Assembly (NCBI RefSeq): GCF_005938675.2
Contig: NZ_VCCH02000022.1
Coordinates: forward strand, 1-64,000
DNA: 64,000 nucleotides
Direction: 5' to 3'
Origin: Mycobacterium sp. KBS0706
GTDB taxonomy: Bacteria; Pseudomonadota; Alphaproteobacteria; DSM-16000; Inquilinaceae
Position 1 is the stretch's first letter, and every line of letters starts with the position of its first letter. Both the position numbers and the translations under genes were made by a program. Shown piece after piece: positions 55,977-63,160 of this stretch. The notes beneath the pieces were generated by a model. The model had not been told where the DNA came from and made no database searches. It saw nothing but the letters and a program-made list of their open reading frames with translations.

Positions 55977-57974
55977 CTACTTCTCCTTCGCCGCGTCCCA
56001 GTAGCTGGTGCCGCCGATGTTCAGCGTCCCCGGCGCCTTGACGTCGTCGCCGGGGACGCCGATGCGCAGCCGGGTCACCGTGCCGTCGTCGGCGGTCAGC
56101 TGCAGCGTGTAGCCGTCGAGCCGATAGCGTCCGGCCGTGTCCCGCGACTTCAGCGCCCCGCCCATCGAGAAGCCGTTCTCGTTCATCACGGCGGCCATGC
56201 CCCCGCCGGAGACGCCGACCGAGCCGCCATCCGGCCCGGTCCCGGCCATGCTCTGCATGAAGAAGCTGCCGCCCTGGTGCCGCTCGAAGGTGCCGTCGGG
56301 CCGGAACTTCAGGTCGATGCGCCGGGTGACGCCGCCCATCGACACGTTCAGATAGTAGTAGCTGCGGTCCAGCCGGGCGTCGGGCGGGAACGGCTTCAGC
56401 ACGGTGAAGCTCGGCAGGTCCGCCTTCTCCCCCGCCGCCGCGGTCATCACGTATTTCTCGCCCGGCCGCTCCCAGCGCGACCAGTCCTGCGGCGCCCGGC
56501 GGCGGACCTGGTCGGCGTCGAGATCGGTCGGGGGGTAGTCGAACTCGTAGCGATAGGCGGTGCCGTCCTTCAGCAGCAGGAAGCTTTCCTCGTTGCGGTT
56601 GGTGTAGGTGCCCCCGGTCGGGTTGATGCCGAGCTGGAACTGCTCGCGGAACAGCATCGCCTCGATCTGCCCGGCCAGGACGCCCTTATCCGGCCCGGCA
56701 TTCACTTCCTCCGCGCCGGGCGGCCGGTACTCCAGCCCGCCGTCCTCCGGCAGGTCGGAGCGGGCGAGGCGCGACGGGTCGTCCAGCAGCCGGCAGTCGG
56801 ACAGGTTGAACACCTCGAAGGCATAGACCCGGCTGATCCGGGCGATGACGGTGACGTCCTTGCCGTCCGTCTGCTCGAACCGCTTCTTCTCGGCATCGTC
56901 GGCGAAGTCGCAGCTGGCGCTCCAGATCGAGCGTTTCTCCGGCAGCCATTGCTGCAGCCGGTCGTCGCCGTCGGAGTGGCCGCTGAGCGCGATCGGCCCG
57001 AGCTGCTGCATCGCCGTGGTGACGGCATCGACCTTGTCGTCGTCCTTCTGGCCGGGGGTGCGCCGGAACAGCTCCTTCGCCACGACCGAAAGCTGGGCGA
57101 TCGAGAACAGCGTCTTCGGCTTGGCCGTCAGGCCAGTCTCCTCCGGGATGTTCGCTTTGGCGATACCCTCCGGCCCGTCGAGCACCCGGCAGCCTTCCAG
57201 GGTGACGAGTTTGAAGTCGTAGACCCGGCCGATCCGGCCGGCGACGACGACGTCGCGGCCCTGCTCCCGGGCGAACAGCGTCTCCTCGGCCTCGTCGTCG
57301 AAGTCGCAGGACGCGGTCCACAGCGACTGCTGGTCGACGGTCCATTGCTGCAGCCGGTCGTCGTCGACGGCCCGGCCGGAGACGGCGATCACCCCGAGCC
57401 GGCCCAGGAGGTTGGAGGCCCAGTCTGTCTTCTCGTCCTCGTCGCCGGGCGCCTGGCGCCGGGCCTCGGCTGCCAGGGCGGAGAGCTGGCCCACCGTGTA
57501 CAGCGTCTTCGGCTTCGGCTCGGTCCCGACAAAGGCCTCCAGCACGCCACGGGCCGGCCCGGCATTGGCGGCGAGCGCGAACGACTTGCCACCGAACACC
57601 GCCGGCAGGGCGCCGCAGGCCAGCGGCGTCTTCTGCACCAGCGCGTCGGCCTGCGATTGCAGTGCGGCGTCGAGCTTCGATCGGGCCTTGGCGAAAGCGT
57701 CGTACTGCGCCATGACCCGCTCCACCAGCCGCTCCAGCCGGTCGGCGTCGTTCGCCTTGCGCCACGCCTCCAGCGCCGCCGCATGGGCTGCAGCGCCGGG
57801 GGCATCGGTCCGATCGCAGCTGGCGATCACGGCCCGGGTCAAGCCGAGCGGGACGTAGAGCGTGGTGATCGCCTCGGCCAGCGCCTTAGCATCGGGCGAC
57901 CCGGCCGCCGCGGCGGGCAATCCGGGCAGGGCTGCAAGCGATGCGGCAATGACAAAGCCTGCCAGAACTCTCAT
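55977..57974 (-). CDS. Exported hypothetical protein with a tandem duplicated domain
   Basis: A 665-residue secreted protein, signal peptide to about AAAAGS (residue 25). Two copies of an approximately 110-residue domain are visible: copy 1 from KTLYTVGQLSALAAEARR to GCRVLDGP and copy 2 from KTLFSIAQLSVVAKELFRR to DCRLLDDP; both share ISGxDDRLQQW, SxWxASCDFxDDAE, GRDVxVxxRISRVYxF. The end part (QGGSFFMQSMAGTG, GGTSYWDAAKEK) is a separate beta-rich domain. Resembles OB-fold tRNA_anti-like modules, but no function can be assigned. Confidence 0.75.
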   Translation of the reverse strand: MRVLAGFVIAASLAALPGLPAAAAGSPDAKALAEAITTLYVPLGLTRAVIASCDRTDAPGAAAHAAALEAWRKANDADRLERLVERVMAQYDAFAKARSKLDAALQSQADALVQKTPLACGALPAVFGGKSFALAANAGPARGVLEAFVGTEPKPKTLYTVGQLSALAAEARRQAPGDEDEKTDWASNLLGRLGVIAVSGRAVDDDRLQQWTVDQQSLWTASCDFDDEAEETLFAREQGRDVVVAGRIGRVYDFKLVTLEGCRVLDGPEGIAKANIPEETGLTAKPKTLFSIAQLSVVAKELFRRTPGQKDDDKVDAVTTAMQQLGPIALSGHSDGDDRLQQWLPEKRSIWSASCDFADDAEKKRFEQTDGKDVTVIARISRVYAFEVFNLSDCRLLDDPSRLARSDLPEDGGLEYRPPGAEEVNAGPDKGVLAGQIEAMLFREQFQLGINPTGGTYTNRNEESFLLLKDGTAYRYEFDYPPTDLDADQVRRRAPQDWSRWERPGEKYVMTAAAGEKADLPSFTVLKPFPPDARLDRSYYYLNVSMGGVTRRIDLKFRPDGTFERHQGGSFFMQSMAGTGPDGGSVGVSGGGMAAVMNENGFSMGGALKSRDTAGRYRLDGYTLQLTADDGTVTRLRIGVPGDDVKAPGTLNIGGTSYWDAAKEK

Positions 57975-58041
57975 CCGTCCCCTCCCCCGTCGGACTCGGG
58001 CGCCAGACTGGCCCGGCCTCGCGGCGGGAACAAGGCGAAGA

Positions 58042-58590
58042 TCAGGCGGCGCGGGGCCCTTCGCGCAGGCCTTCGCGCATCGCCTCCTCGCCGTCGCGGA
58101 GAGCCTGGACATAGGCCGGCAATTCGGGCGGGGGACCGGTCCAGCCGAAGGCGGCGGCGATCTCCGCCGTCGGCACCGTGCCGCCGCGACGGCGGAACAC
58201 TGCCTTGACCACGGCATGGGCGGCGACGGCGCCGCTCGCGTCCTCGAAGCTTTGATCGAGATACAGCCACTTCTCGTCCCAGCCGAGCAGCCGGCTGCGC
58301 AGCCGGTAGCCGGCGCAGGCGGCAAGCGAGCGTCGGTAGCGGATCGTCGCCCCGCCCAGCACCGGCGCCCAGCGCCGGCGCCACAGCAGGCCGACCAGCC
58401 CGATCCGCAGCATCAGGTCGGTGCGGCCGAGATCCATGATGGTCAGGTACCGGCCGTTGTTCATGTGCAGATTGAAATCGAGGTCGTTCGGCCAGACCCG
58501 GAACCGCACCACGCTGTCGTCGAACAGGCTCAGCCGGCGCCCGAACAGCGCCGCGACCACGACCCGGATGAGGCGGAGATAGAGGTTCAT
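58042..58590 (-). CDS. Thioesterase family protein (hotdog, THEM6-like)
   Basis: A 182-residue 4HBT-type protein. The active-site region RVWPNDLDFNLHMNNGRYLTIMDLGR carries Asp and the NxHxNNG pattern of THEM6/YbgC-like thioesterases. It may hydrolyse acyl-CoA esters; substrate unknown. The next minus-strand gene (55977) lies 67 bp further on and may be cotranscribed. Confidence 0.85.
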   Translation of the reverse strand: MNLYLRLIRVVVAALFGRRLSLFDDSVVRFRVWPNDLDFNLHMNNGRYLTIMDLGRTDLMLRIGLVGLLWRRRWAPVLGGATIRYRRSLAACAGYRLRSRLLGWDEKWLYLDQSFEDASGAVAAHAVVKAVFRRRGGTVPTAEIAAAFGWTGPPPELPAYVQALRDGEEAMREGLREGPRAA

Positions 58591-58796
58591 GGGCCGTGCC
58601 CTTCCTGCGTCGGCGCGAACGCCCCCTCACCCTCCCGTTGCCGACGCAGCGGGCCCCTCCCTCTCCCCGATACGGCGGGGTCGAGGCAATTTCCTCTTTC
58701 GTGTCAATGACTTATGGTCCAGCATTCCGCGGCATTAGCATTCCAAAACCACATGGCCCCTATGCTCGATAGCACGAATCGCGGCATCGTCGGGGC

Positions 58797-59396
58797 ATGA
58801 TCAAGAACCATGGCACGCTCGTCTGGGCGCAAGAAGGGGTGGCCGTGATCCGGGCGGCGCTGCGGACAACGCCGCAGATGGCGGCCCAACTCGCTCTCAC
58901 AGCGGCAGCGGGCGCGATCTACGAGCGGACCTACCGCATGCGGATCGATGGTGACCGCCCGGTCACGGCCGCAGCCGACGACGCGGGCCCGGCGGTGGTT
59001 ATTGTGCCGCCGATCGCGGCGTATACCCATGTCGGCGATGGGGAGTTCAAGCCTCTTCTCGACCATATTGCATGCCGCGCCCTGACCGTCGCTGATGTAT
59101 CGAGCCAACGGTTCCCGCTGGGCACGCCGAACCTGCCGCACATGCTCGACTGCCCGCAACTATTGGCGGCCTTGAAGTTGTGGCGCGGACTGCTGTCGCT
59201 GCGCGAGGTCGAGGTGATGGAATGGCTGATCGCCAAAGGTCTGGCCGAGCCCTGGCCTGAGGCGGGGGACGCCGTGGCGGCGGCTATCGACGAGTTCAGC
59301 GTGAAGCAGAACCCGGCCGAACGCGCTTGGCGGGCAGCACGCAAGCTCGAACCCTCGATCATGGCAGGCAAGCGCGGACGGGATTTGACCCGCTAA
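58797..59396 (+). CDS. Hypothetical protein at the edge of the phage-type region
   Basis: A 199-residue protein of unknown family. The N-terminal IKNHGTLVWAQEGVAV stretch and a Ala-rich helix follow, then the PNLPHMLDCPQLLAALK block and a helical, basic end (RAARKLEPSIMAGKRGRDLTR). No membrane span. Codon use is less GC-biased than in the flanking housekeeping genes. The ATG at 58797 has only a weak ribosome site, and it ends in a terminator at 59484. It could be a cargo or edge gene of the element. Confidence 0.55.
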   Translation: MIKNHGTLVWAQEGVAVIRAALRTTPQMAAQLALTAAAGAIYERTYRMRIDGDRPVTAAADDAGPAVVIVPPIAAYTHVGDGEFKPLLDHIACRALTVADVSSQRFPLGTPNLPHMLDCPQLLAALKLWRGLLSLREVEVMEWLIAKGLAEPWPEAGDAVAAAIDEFSVKQNPAERAWRAARKLEPSIMAGKRGRDLTR

Positions 59397-59483
59397 ACTG
59401 ATATGACGAGGCCCATACAGCGGGCCAAATCGGAAAGCCCCGCGGCAATGCTTGGATGCACATGCGAGAGATGGCTCTGATTT

Positions 59484-59506
59484 GACCCGGCTGTTGGCCG
59501 GGTTTT
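59484..59506 (+). terminator. Terminator before the phage-type gene cluster
   Basis: ACCCGGC (59485-59491), loop TGTTG, GCCGGGT (59497-59503) and TTTC. It separates the hypothetical gene from the tightly packed cluster that begins at 59574. Confidence 0.65.
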
Positions 59507-59573
59507 CAGTCTTCCGGCGGGCCAAATAGCTGGCACAGTTTATCGGCCTTTCTCACCAGAGGAGGGCCGGCCC

Positions 59574-59816
59574 ATGAGCCGTTACCTGTCGATGCGCTAC
59601 ATCGCCGAGGACATCGGCGTGAGCGTCAAGAGCGTGACCCGGATCATCGCCCGCAAGGAACTGCCGGTCGCCGTGTTCGGCCGCAACGTCCGGGTGCCCG
59701 AGGATGCCTATCTGGCCTACAAGGCGCGGCTGACCCACCCGGCGAAGGCGGACGAGCCGCAGCGCCCGGTCATGCAGTACCGCCGCATCCCGCGCGCACC
59801 CAAGGCGGGTGTGTAG
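59574..59816 (+). CDS. Excisionase-like helix-turn-helix protein
   Basis: An 80-residue DNA-binding protein. MSRYLSMRYIAEDIGVSVKSVTRIIARKEL is a MerR/Xis-type winged helix-turn-helix (partly quoted: YIAEDIGVSVKSVTRII), followed by VFGRNVRVPEDAYLAYK, typical of phage excisionases and AlpA-like activators. AGGAGG lies nine bases before the ATG. First gene of the packed cluster, so it probably regulates it or serves in excision. Confidence 0.8.
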   Translation: MSRYLSMRYIAEDIGVSVKSVTRIIARKELPVAVFGRNVRVPEDAYLAYKARLTHPAKADEPQRPVMQYRRIPRAPKAGV

Positions 59817-59817
59817 C

Positions 59818-60198
59818 ATGGACCCGCTTCGTATCGACATCCAGCGCCGCCCGGTCCGCGCCGGCCGGCTGCTGCCGCCGCTGCATTCGGCTTGGGGTTT
59901 CAAGGACCGCGACCTGTGCAGCCTCTGCCGCCGGTTGGTCGCGGCCCGCTGCCCGGACGGGCCTGCCTACACGTGGGATGGCAAGGGCTACGGCATGCGG
60001 ATCGACTCGATTCACCACTATGCCGAGTGGACGGTCGAGGAAGACGGCATCGGGGGGTATCCCCTGTACCGCCGTTACAGGCCGTCTAACCCCGGGGGCT
60101 GCCCCGAGGGCGGCCGTTTTGGGTCCGCCGGCACCCAGGACACCCCCAGCCCCGTTCCGGCCTTCCAGGGGCCGATTTCCCAGGCCAAGGGGGGCTAA
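59818..60198 (+). CDS. Hypothetical phage protein with a cysteine cluster
   Basis: A 126-residue protein starting 2 bp after the preceding stop. It has CSLCRRLVAARC, which could bind zinc, and a Pro/Gly-rich, disordered end. No family recognised. Position between the HTH gene and the primase suggests a role in replication control, by inference. Confidence 0.65.
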   Translation: MDPLRIDIQRRPVRAGRLLPPLHSAWGFKDRDLCSLCRRLVAARCPDGPAYTWDGKGYGMRIDSIHHYAEWTVEEDGIGGYPLYRRYRPSNPGGCPEGGRFGSAGTQDTPSPVPAFQGPISQAKGG

Positions 60199-60201
60199 GC
60201 G

Positions 60202-61350
60202 ATGACGAACAGCAAGGGCCCCCGCCCCGGTGGCAGCGGAGCGGAGGCCGGGACCGAAGATCAGGGCAATATCCACGGGGACGGCAAGGACGATATCGCC
60301 GCAGCGCTGGCGCCGTCAAATCGCCTTCGCGTTCATGGCGAGCATCTGCGCCGGATGAAGGATCGCGAAAACGAGCGGCGGCGGGTCGAGCGGCTGGCCG
60401 ACCGGGACTGGGCCGAGGTGCGGCGGGCCAGGAAGCCGATCCGGCAGGTGGCCGAAGAATGCTCGCTGCCCGACGTGATCGCGGCGGCCGGCGTTGCCTT
60501 GAAGCGGGACGGGAACGAATGGCTGGCCGGCTGTCCGTTTCACGAAGACGACAACCCCAGCTTCCGCGTCTATCCGGCCGGGTCGGGCGGCAAGGCGCAT
60601 TACCACTGTTTCGGCTGTCAGGCGCACGGCGACGCGGTGGATTTCGTGCGAACCTTCTACGGCATCGATGTCCGCCGGGCGGTGGCGATGCTCGACGGGC
60701 GGCAGCACACCCCGGCGCCGCGGGTCGAGGGCGAGCGCAGGACGAGTGACGATGACAAGGTGGCGCGCCGCATGGCCGTCGCCTTCCGCTTGTGGTCAGA
60801 GGCCGTGCCGATCCTGGGCACCCCGGCATCGGTCTATCTGACCTTCCAGCGCGGCATCCCGGTCGAGGCGCTGGAAGGCCTTGATCATGCCGTGAGGTGG
60901 CACCCGGTCGAGCGGATGATCCTGGCGCTGATGCGCGATCCGAAGTCGGGGCAGAAGCTGGGGGTGCATCGCACCTTCATCTCGGAAGCCGGCGCGATCG
61001 AGGTTCGGCCGTTCAAGGGCGGCGGCGAGGGCAAGCGCGGGATGCTCGGCCCGGCCGGGGTGGTGCGGCTGTCGCACGGCTCGACCGTGACCATGGGGCT
61101 CGGCATCTGCGAAGGCCTGGAAGACGGCCTCGCGATCCTGGCCAGCGGCTGGGCCCCCGTCTGGTCCTGCTTGTCGGCCGGGATGATCGAACGCTTTCCG
61201 CTGTTGGACGGCATCGAGCATCTGACCGTCTTCGCCGACCCCGATCCGATCGGCGAGCCGGCGGCGCAGGCCTGTCTGCGGCGCTGGCATGATGCCGGGC
61301 GCGGAACCACCTTTGCGGTGTGGGATGGGGGCGCCGATGGGCCGCGGTGA
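60202..61350 (+). CDS. Phage/satellite DNA primase (CHC2 zinc finger and Toprim)
   Basis: A 382-residue primase-like protein. A zinc finger CHC2 domain lies near residues 100-145 (CPFHEDDNPSF and HYHCFGCQAHGDAVDFV) and a Toprim fold follows, with GICEGLEDGLAI (catalytic Glu) and VFADPDPIG (DxD) near residues 300-350. It lacks a C-terminal helicase domain, which is supplied by the next gene. It should make primers for element replication. The ATG at 60202 follows the small gene by 3 bp; its end overlaps the helicase start. Confidence 0.85.
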   Translation: MTNSKGPRPGGSGAEAGTEDQGNIHGDGKDDIAAALAPSNRLRVHGEHLRRMKDRENERRRVERLADRDWAEVRRARKPIRQVAEECSLPDVIAAAGVALKRDGNEWLAGCPFHEDDNPSFRVYPAGSGGKAHYHCFGCQAHGDAVDFVRTFYGIDVRRAVAMLDGRQHTPAPRVEGERRTSDDDKVARRMAVAFRLWSEAVPILGTPASVYLTFQRGIPVEALEGLDHAVRWHPVERMILALMRDPKSGQKLGVHRTFISEAGAIEVRPFKGGGEGKRGMLGPAGVVRLSHGSTVTMGLGICEGLEDGLAILASGWAPVWSCLSAGMIERFPLLDGIEHLTVFADPDPIGEPAAQACLRRWHDAGRGTTFAVWDGGADGPR

Positions 61351-62587
61351 TCCCAATGACTGGTTCCGGCACGATCCGGAAGGGCCGAGGAAGGGCGCCG
61401 ATGAGGCCTTCGCCCGCCAGCGCCAGGACCAGCGCCGGGCCGATGCGCGGCTGAAGTGTCGGCTCAACGCCAAGGGGCTGGCGGGAATGGACATGATCGC
61501 GTCGTCGCTTGGGTTGGTCCGCGGCCTGCTGGGCGCAGGCGGGCTGTCCTGCGTCTACGGCCCGCCGGCCAGCCTGAAATCCTTCCTGGTGCTGGATCTG
61601 GCCTTCGCCATCGCCCGCGGCAGGCCGTGGCGCGGCCTGCCGGTGAAGCAGGGCTTGGTGCTCTATCTCGCAGCCGAGGGCGGGGCCGGGGTGTGCAACC
61701 GGATCACGGCCTATCGCCGCGGTCATGACGGGGAAGCCTGCCCGGTCACCGATGAAACCACCTTCGTCACCGTGACTGAGCCGGTTGACCTGGTGCACGG
61801 GGCCGAGGGAATGGACCTGGTGCTGGAAGCCTGCGAGGTGGCGGCGGCGCGGTACGGGCAGAAGGTGGCACTGGTGGTGATCGACACCCTGGCCCGCTGC
61901 TTCGGTGGTGAGAGCGACAGCGACACCGGGCACATGAACGCCTTCGTCCAGTCGATCGGCGCTATCGCCCGGCGGACCGGCGCTCATGTCCTGATCGTTC
62001 ATCACAGCGGCAAGGTGGTGGAACGCGGCGCCCGCGGGGCCAACGCGCTGCCGGCGGCGATTGATACCGAAATCGAGGTGTCGCGTAACGGGCGCGAGTT
62101 GCGGGCCACGGCGCGGGTGCGCAAGAACCGCGACGGGGTTGACGGGCGCAGCTTCCCGTTCCGGGTCGAGGTGATCGAGTTGGGCCAGGACAGCGACGGC
62201 GTTGAGGTGTCGTCCTGTGTGGTCCGGCACCCTGACCGGGACGAGCCCGAGCGGGCCGAAGCGCCGGAACCGGCCAAGAAGACGATGACGCCGGACATGG
62301 TGCTGGCGCTGCGCAGCCTGCATGAGGCGCTGTCGCGTCAGGGCCAGACGCCCGCCGAATTGAAGCTGCCGCCCAGCCGGGTGCCGCCGTCAATCCATCT
62401 GGTGGTCAAGCGCGAGGCCTGGAAGCAGGAAGCCTACTCGACCGGCTTCCGGGCCGATGACGATAAGCCCGACACCCGCGACAAGGCTTTCCGGCGGGCG
62501 GAAAAGGCGCTGCATCTCGGCGCCTGGATCGCGGGTTGGACCGGCTTCGTCTGGATCGTCAAGCCGGCCGATGAGGCCACCGGATGA
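61337..62587 (+). CDS. AAA/RecA-fold replicative helicase, RepA type
   Basis: A 416-residue protein of the AAA_25/RepA family. Walker A is GPPASLKS (about residue 75), Walker B LVVIDTLAR, and the HHSGK motif near residue 220 is the family sensor. With the primase it forms the usual two-protein primase-helicase of satellites and plasmids. Start ATG at 61337, preceded by GGGGGCGCCG, overlaps the primase stop by 14 bp; an earlier ATG at 61325 is also possible. Confidence 0.85.
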   Translation: MGRGDPNDWFRHDPEGPRKGADEAFARQRQDQRRADARLKCRLNAKGLAGMDMIASSLGLVRGLLGAGGLSCVYGPPASLKSFLVLDLAFAIARGRPWRGLPVKQGLVLYLAAEGGAGVCNRITAYRRGHDGEACPVTDETTFVTVTEPVDLVHGAEGMDLVLEACEVAAARYGQKVALVVIDTLARCFGGESDSDTGHMNAFVQSIGAIARRTGAHVLIVHHSGKVVERGARGANALPAAIDTEIEVSRNGRELRATARVRKNRDGVDGRSFPFRVEVIELGQDSDGVEVSSCVVRHPDRDEPERAEAPEPAKKTMTPDMVLALRSLHEALSRQGQTPAELKLPPSRVPPSIHLVVKREAWKQEAYSTGFRADDDKPDTRDKAFRRAEKALHLGAWIAGWTGFVWIVKPADEATG

Positions 62588-62856
62588 CCGGACAAACCGC
62601 TCTTTGTCCGGACTGTCCGAGCCTCAAACAGCCGGACGGACAATTCCACGGGCTGTACTACGGCCGGCCCCCCGGACACCGGACACACCCTAAAGGGTGG
62701 TGTCCGGTCTGTCCGTGTGTCCGACTTGTACAGACCGTGCTTTTCCGCTGTCCGGCCTGGAAGGGAAGGAAGAAGGGAAGAACGAAACGGCGAACCTTCT
62801 TCTTCAAGGCCAAACAGCGACTTGGCCGAGAGGCAATGAATGAGGAAGCGAGATGA
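62584..62856 (+). CDS. Small Cys-Pro-rich protein
   Basis: A 90-residue ORF with an ATGA overlap to the helicase stop and another ATGA overlap to the next gene, so translation coupling is likely. It has LCPDCPSL, WCPVCPCVR and RCPAW, which could bind zinc, and a basic tail (KGRKKGRTKRR). Much of its DNA coincides with the TGTCCG motif cluster, so either the protein or the DNA sites may shape it; expression is unproven. Confidence 0.5.
   Translation: MTGQTALCPDCPSLKQPDGQFHGLYYGRPPGHRTHPKGWCPVCPCVRLVQTVLFRCPAWKGRKKGRTKRRTFFFKAKQRLGREAMNEEAR
62588..62755. repeat. Cluster of TGTCCG/CGGACA motifs, iteron-like (candidate replication origin)
   Basis: Ten copies of the hexamer TGTCCG or its complement within 168 bp: minus at 62588-62594, 62636-62642, 62672-62678, 62679-62685 and plus at 62605, 62614, 62701, 62710, 62718, 62749. 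Six are exact CCGGACA/TGTCCGG. Two tandem copies at 62672-62685 and a near-perfect hairpin at 62679-62707 (CCGGACACACCC, TAAA, GGGTGGTGTCCGG) lie in the centre. Such arrays beside primase-helicase genes act as origins in satellites and plasmids. Confidence 0.6.
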
Positions 62857-63140
62857 CAACACCGACCCCCTGGACTGCCGCCATCCTGGCCGGCAAGTTT
62901 GCGCCCGTCGTCGCACGGACCGCGGCCAATCTCGTGATGTTTCCGCCCGAGTACCAGCCGGACGCGATCGAGCAAAGCCGGCTGGTGCTGCGGCGGGCCG
63001 TGCTCGATGTCGGGCTGCTGCTGGCCCGGCATAACACGCCGCTGCCGGGGGCGATGGTCGATGAGGCCGCCGACCTAGTGGCGGATGCCATGCTGGCCGA
63101 ACTGGCGCGGCTCATGGCCGCCGGCAGCGGCACCGCTTGA
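62853..63140 (+). CDS. Hypothetical small helical protein
   Basis: A 95-residue protein that starts in the ATGA overlap with the preceding gene; GAGGAAGCGAG is its ribosome site. It is rich in Ala and Leu and likely all helical (AILAGKFAPVVARTAANLVM, DEAADLVADAMLAELARLM). No family recognised; may be a phage-specific accessory protein. Confidence 0.65.
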   Translation: MTTPTPWTAAILAGKFAPVVARTAANLVMFPPEYQPDAIEQSRLVLRRAVLDVGLLLARHNTPLPGAMVDEAADLVADAMLAELARLMAAGSGTA

Positions 63141-63160
63141 AGGTATCAGGGTACCGTGAC

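Noticed and set aside
58797-59396. Similarity of the N-terminus (KNHGTLVWAQEG) to class II aldolases
   Set aside because: Only a short resemblance; the metal-binding His pattern of that family is not present further on.
58600-59600. Attachment site for the phage-type element
   Set aside because: No tRNA 3' end or obvious direct repeat was seen; the right end lies outside the window, so no att pair can be proposed.
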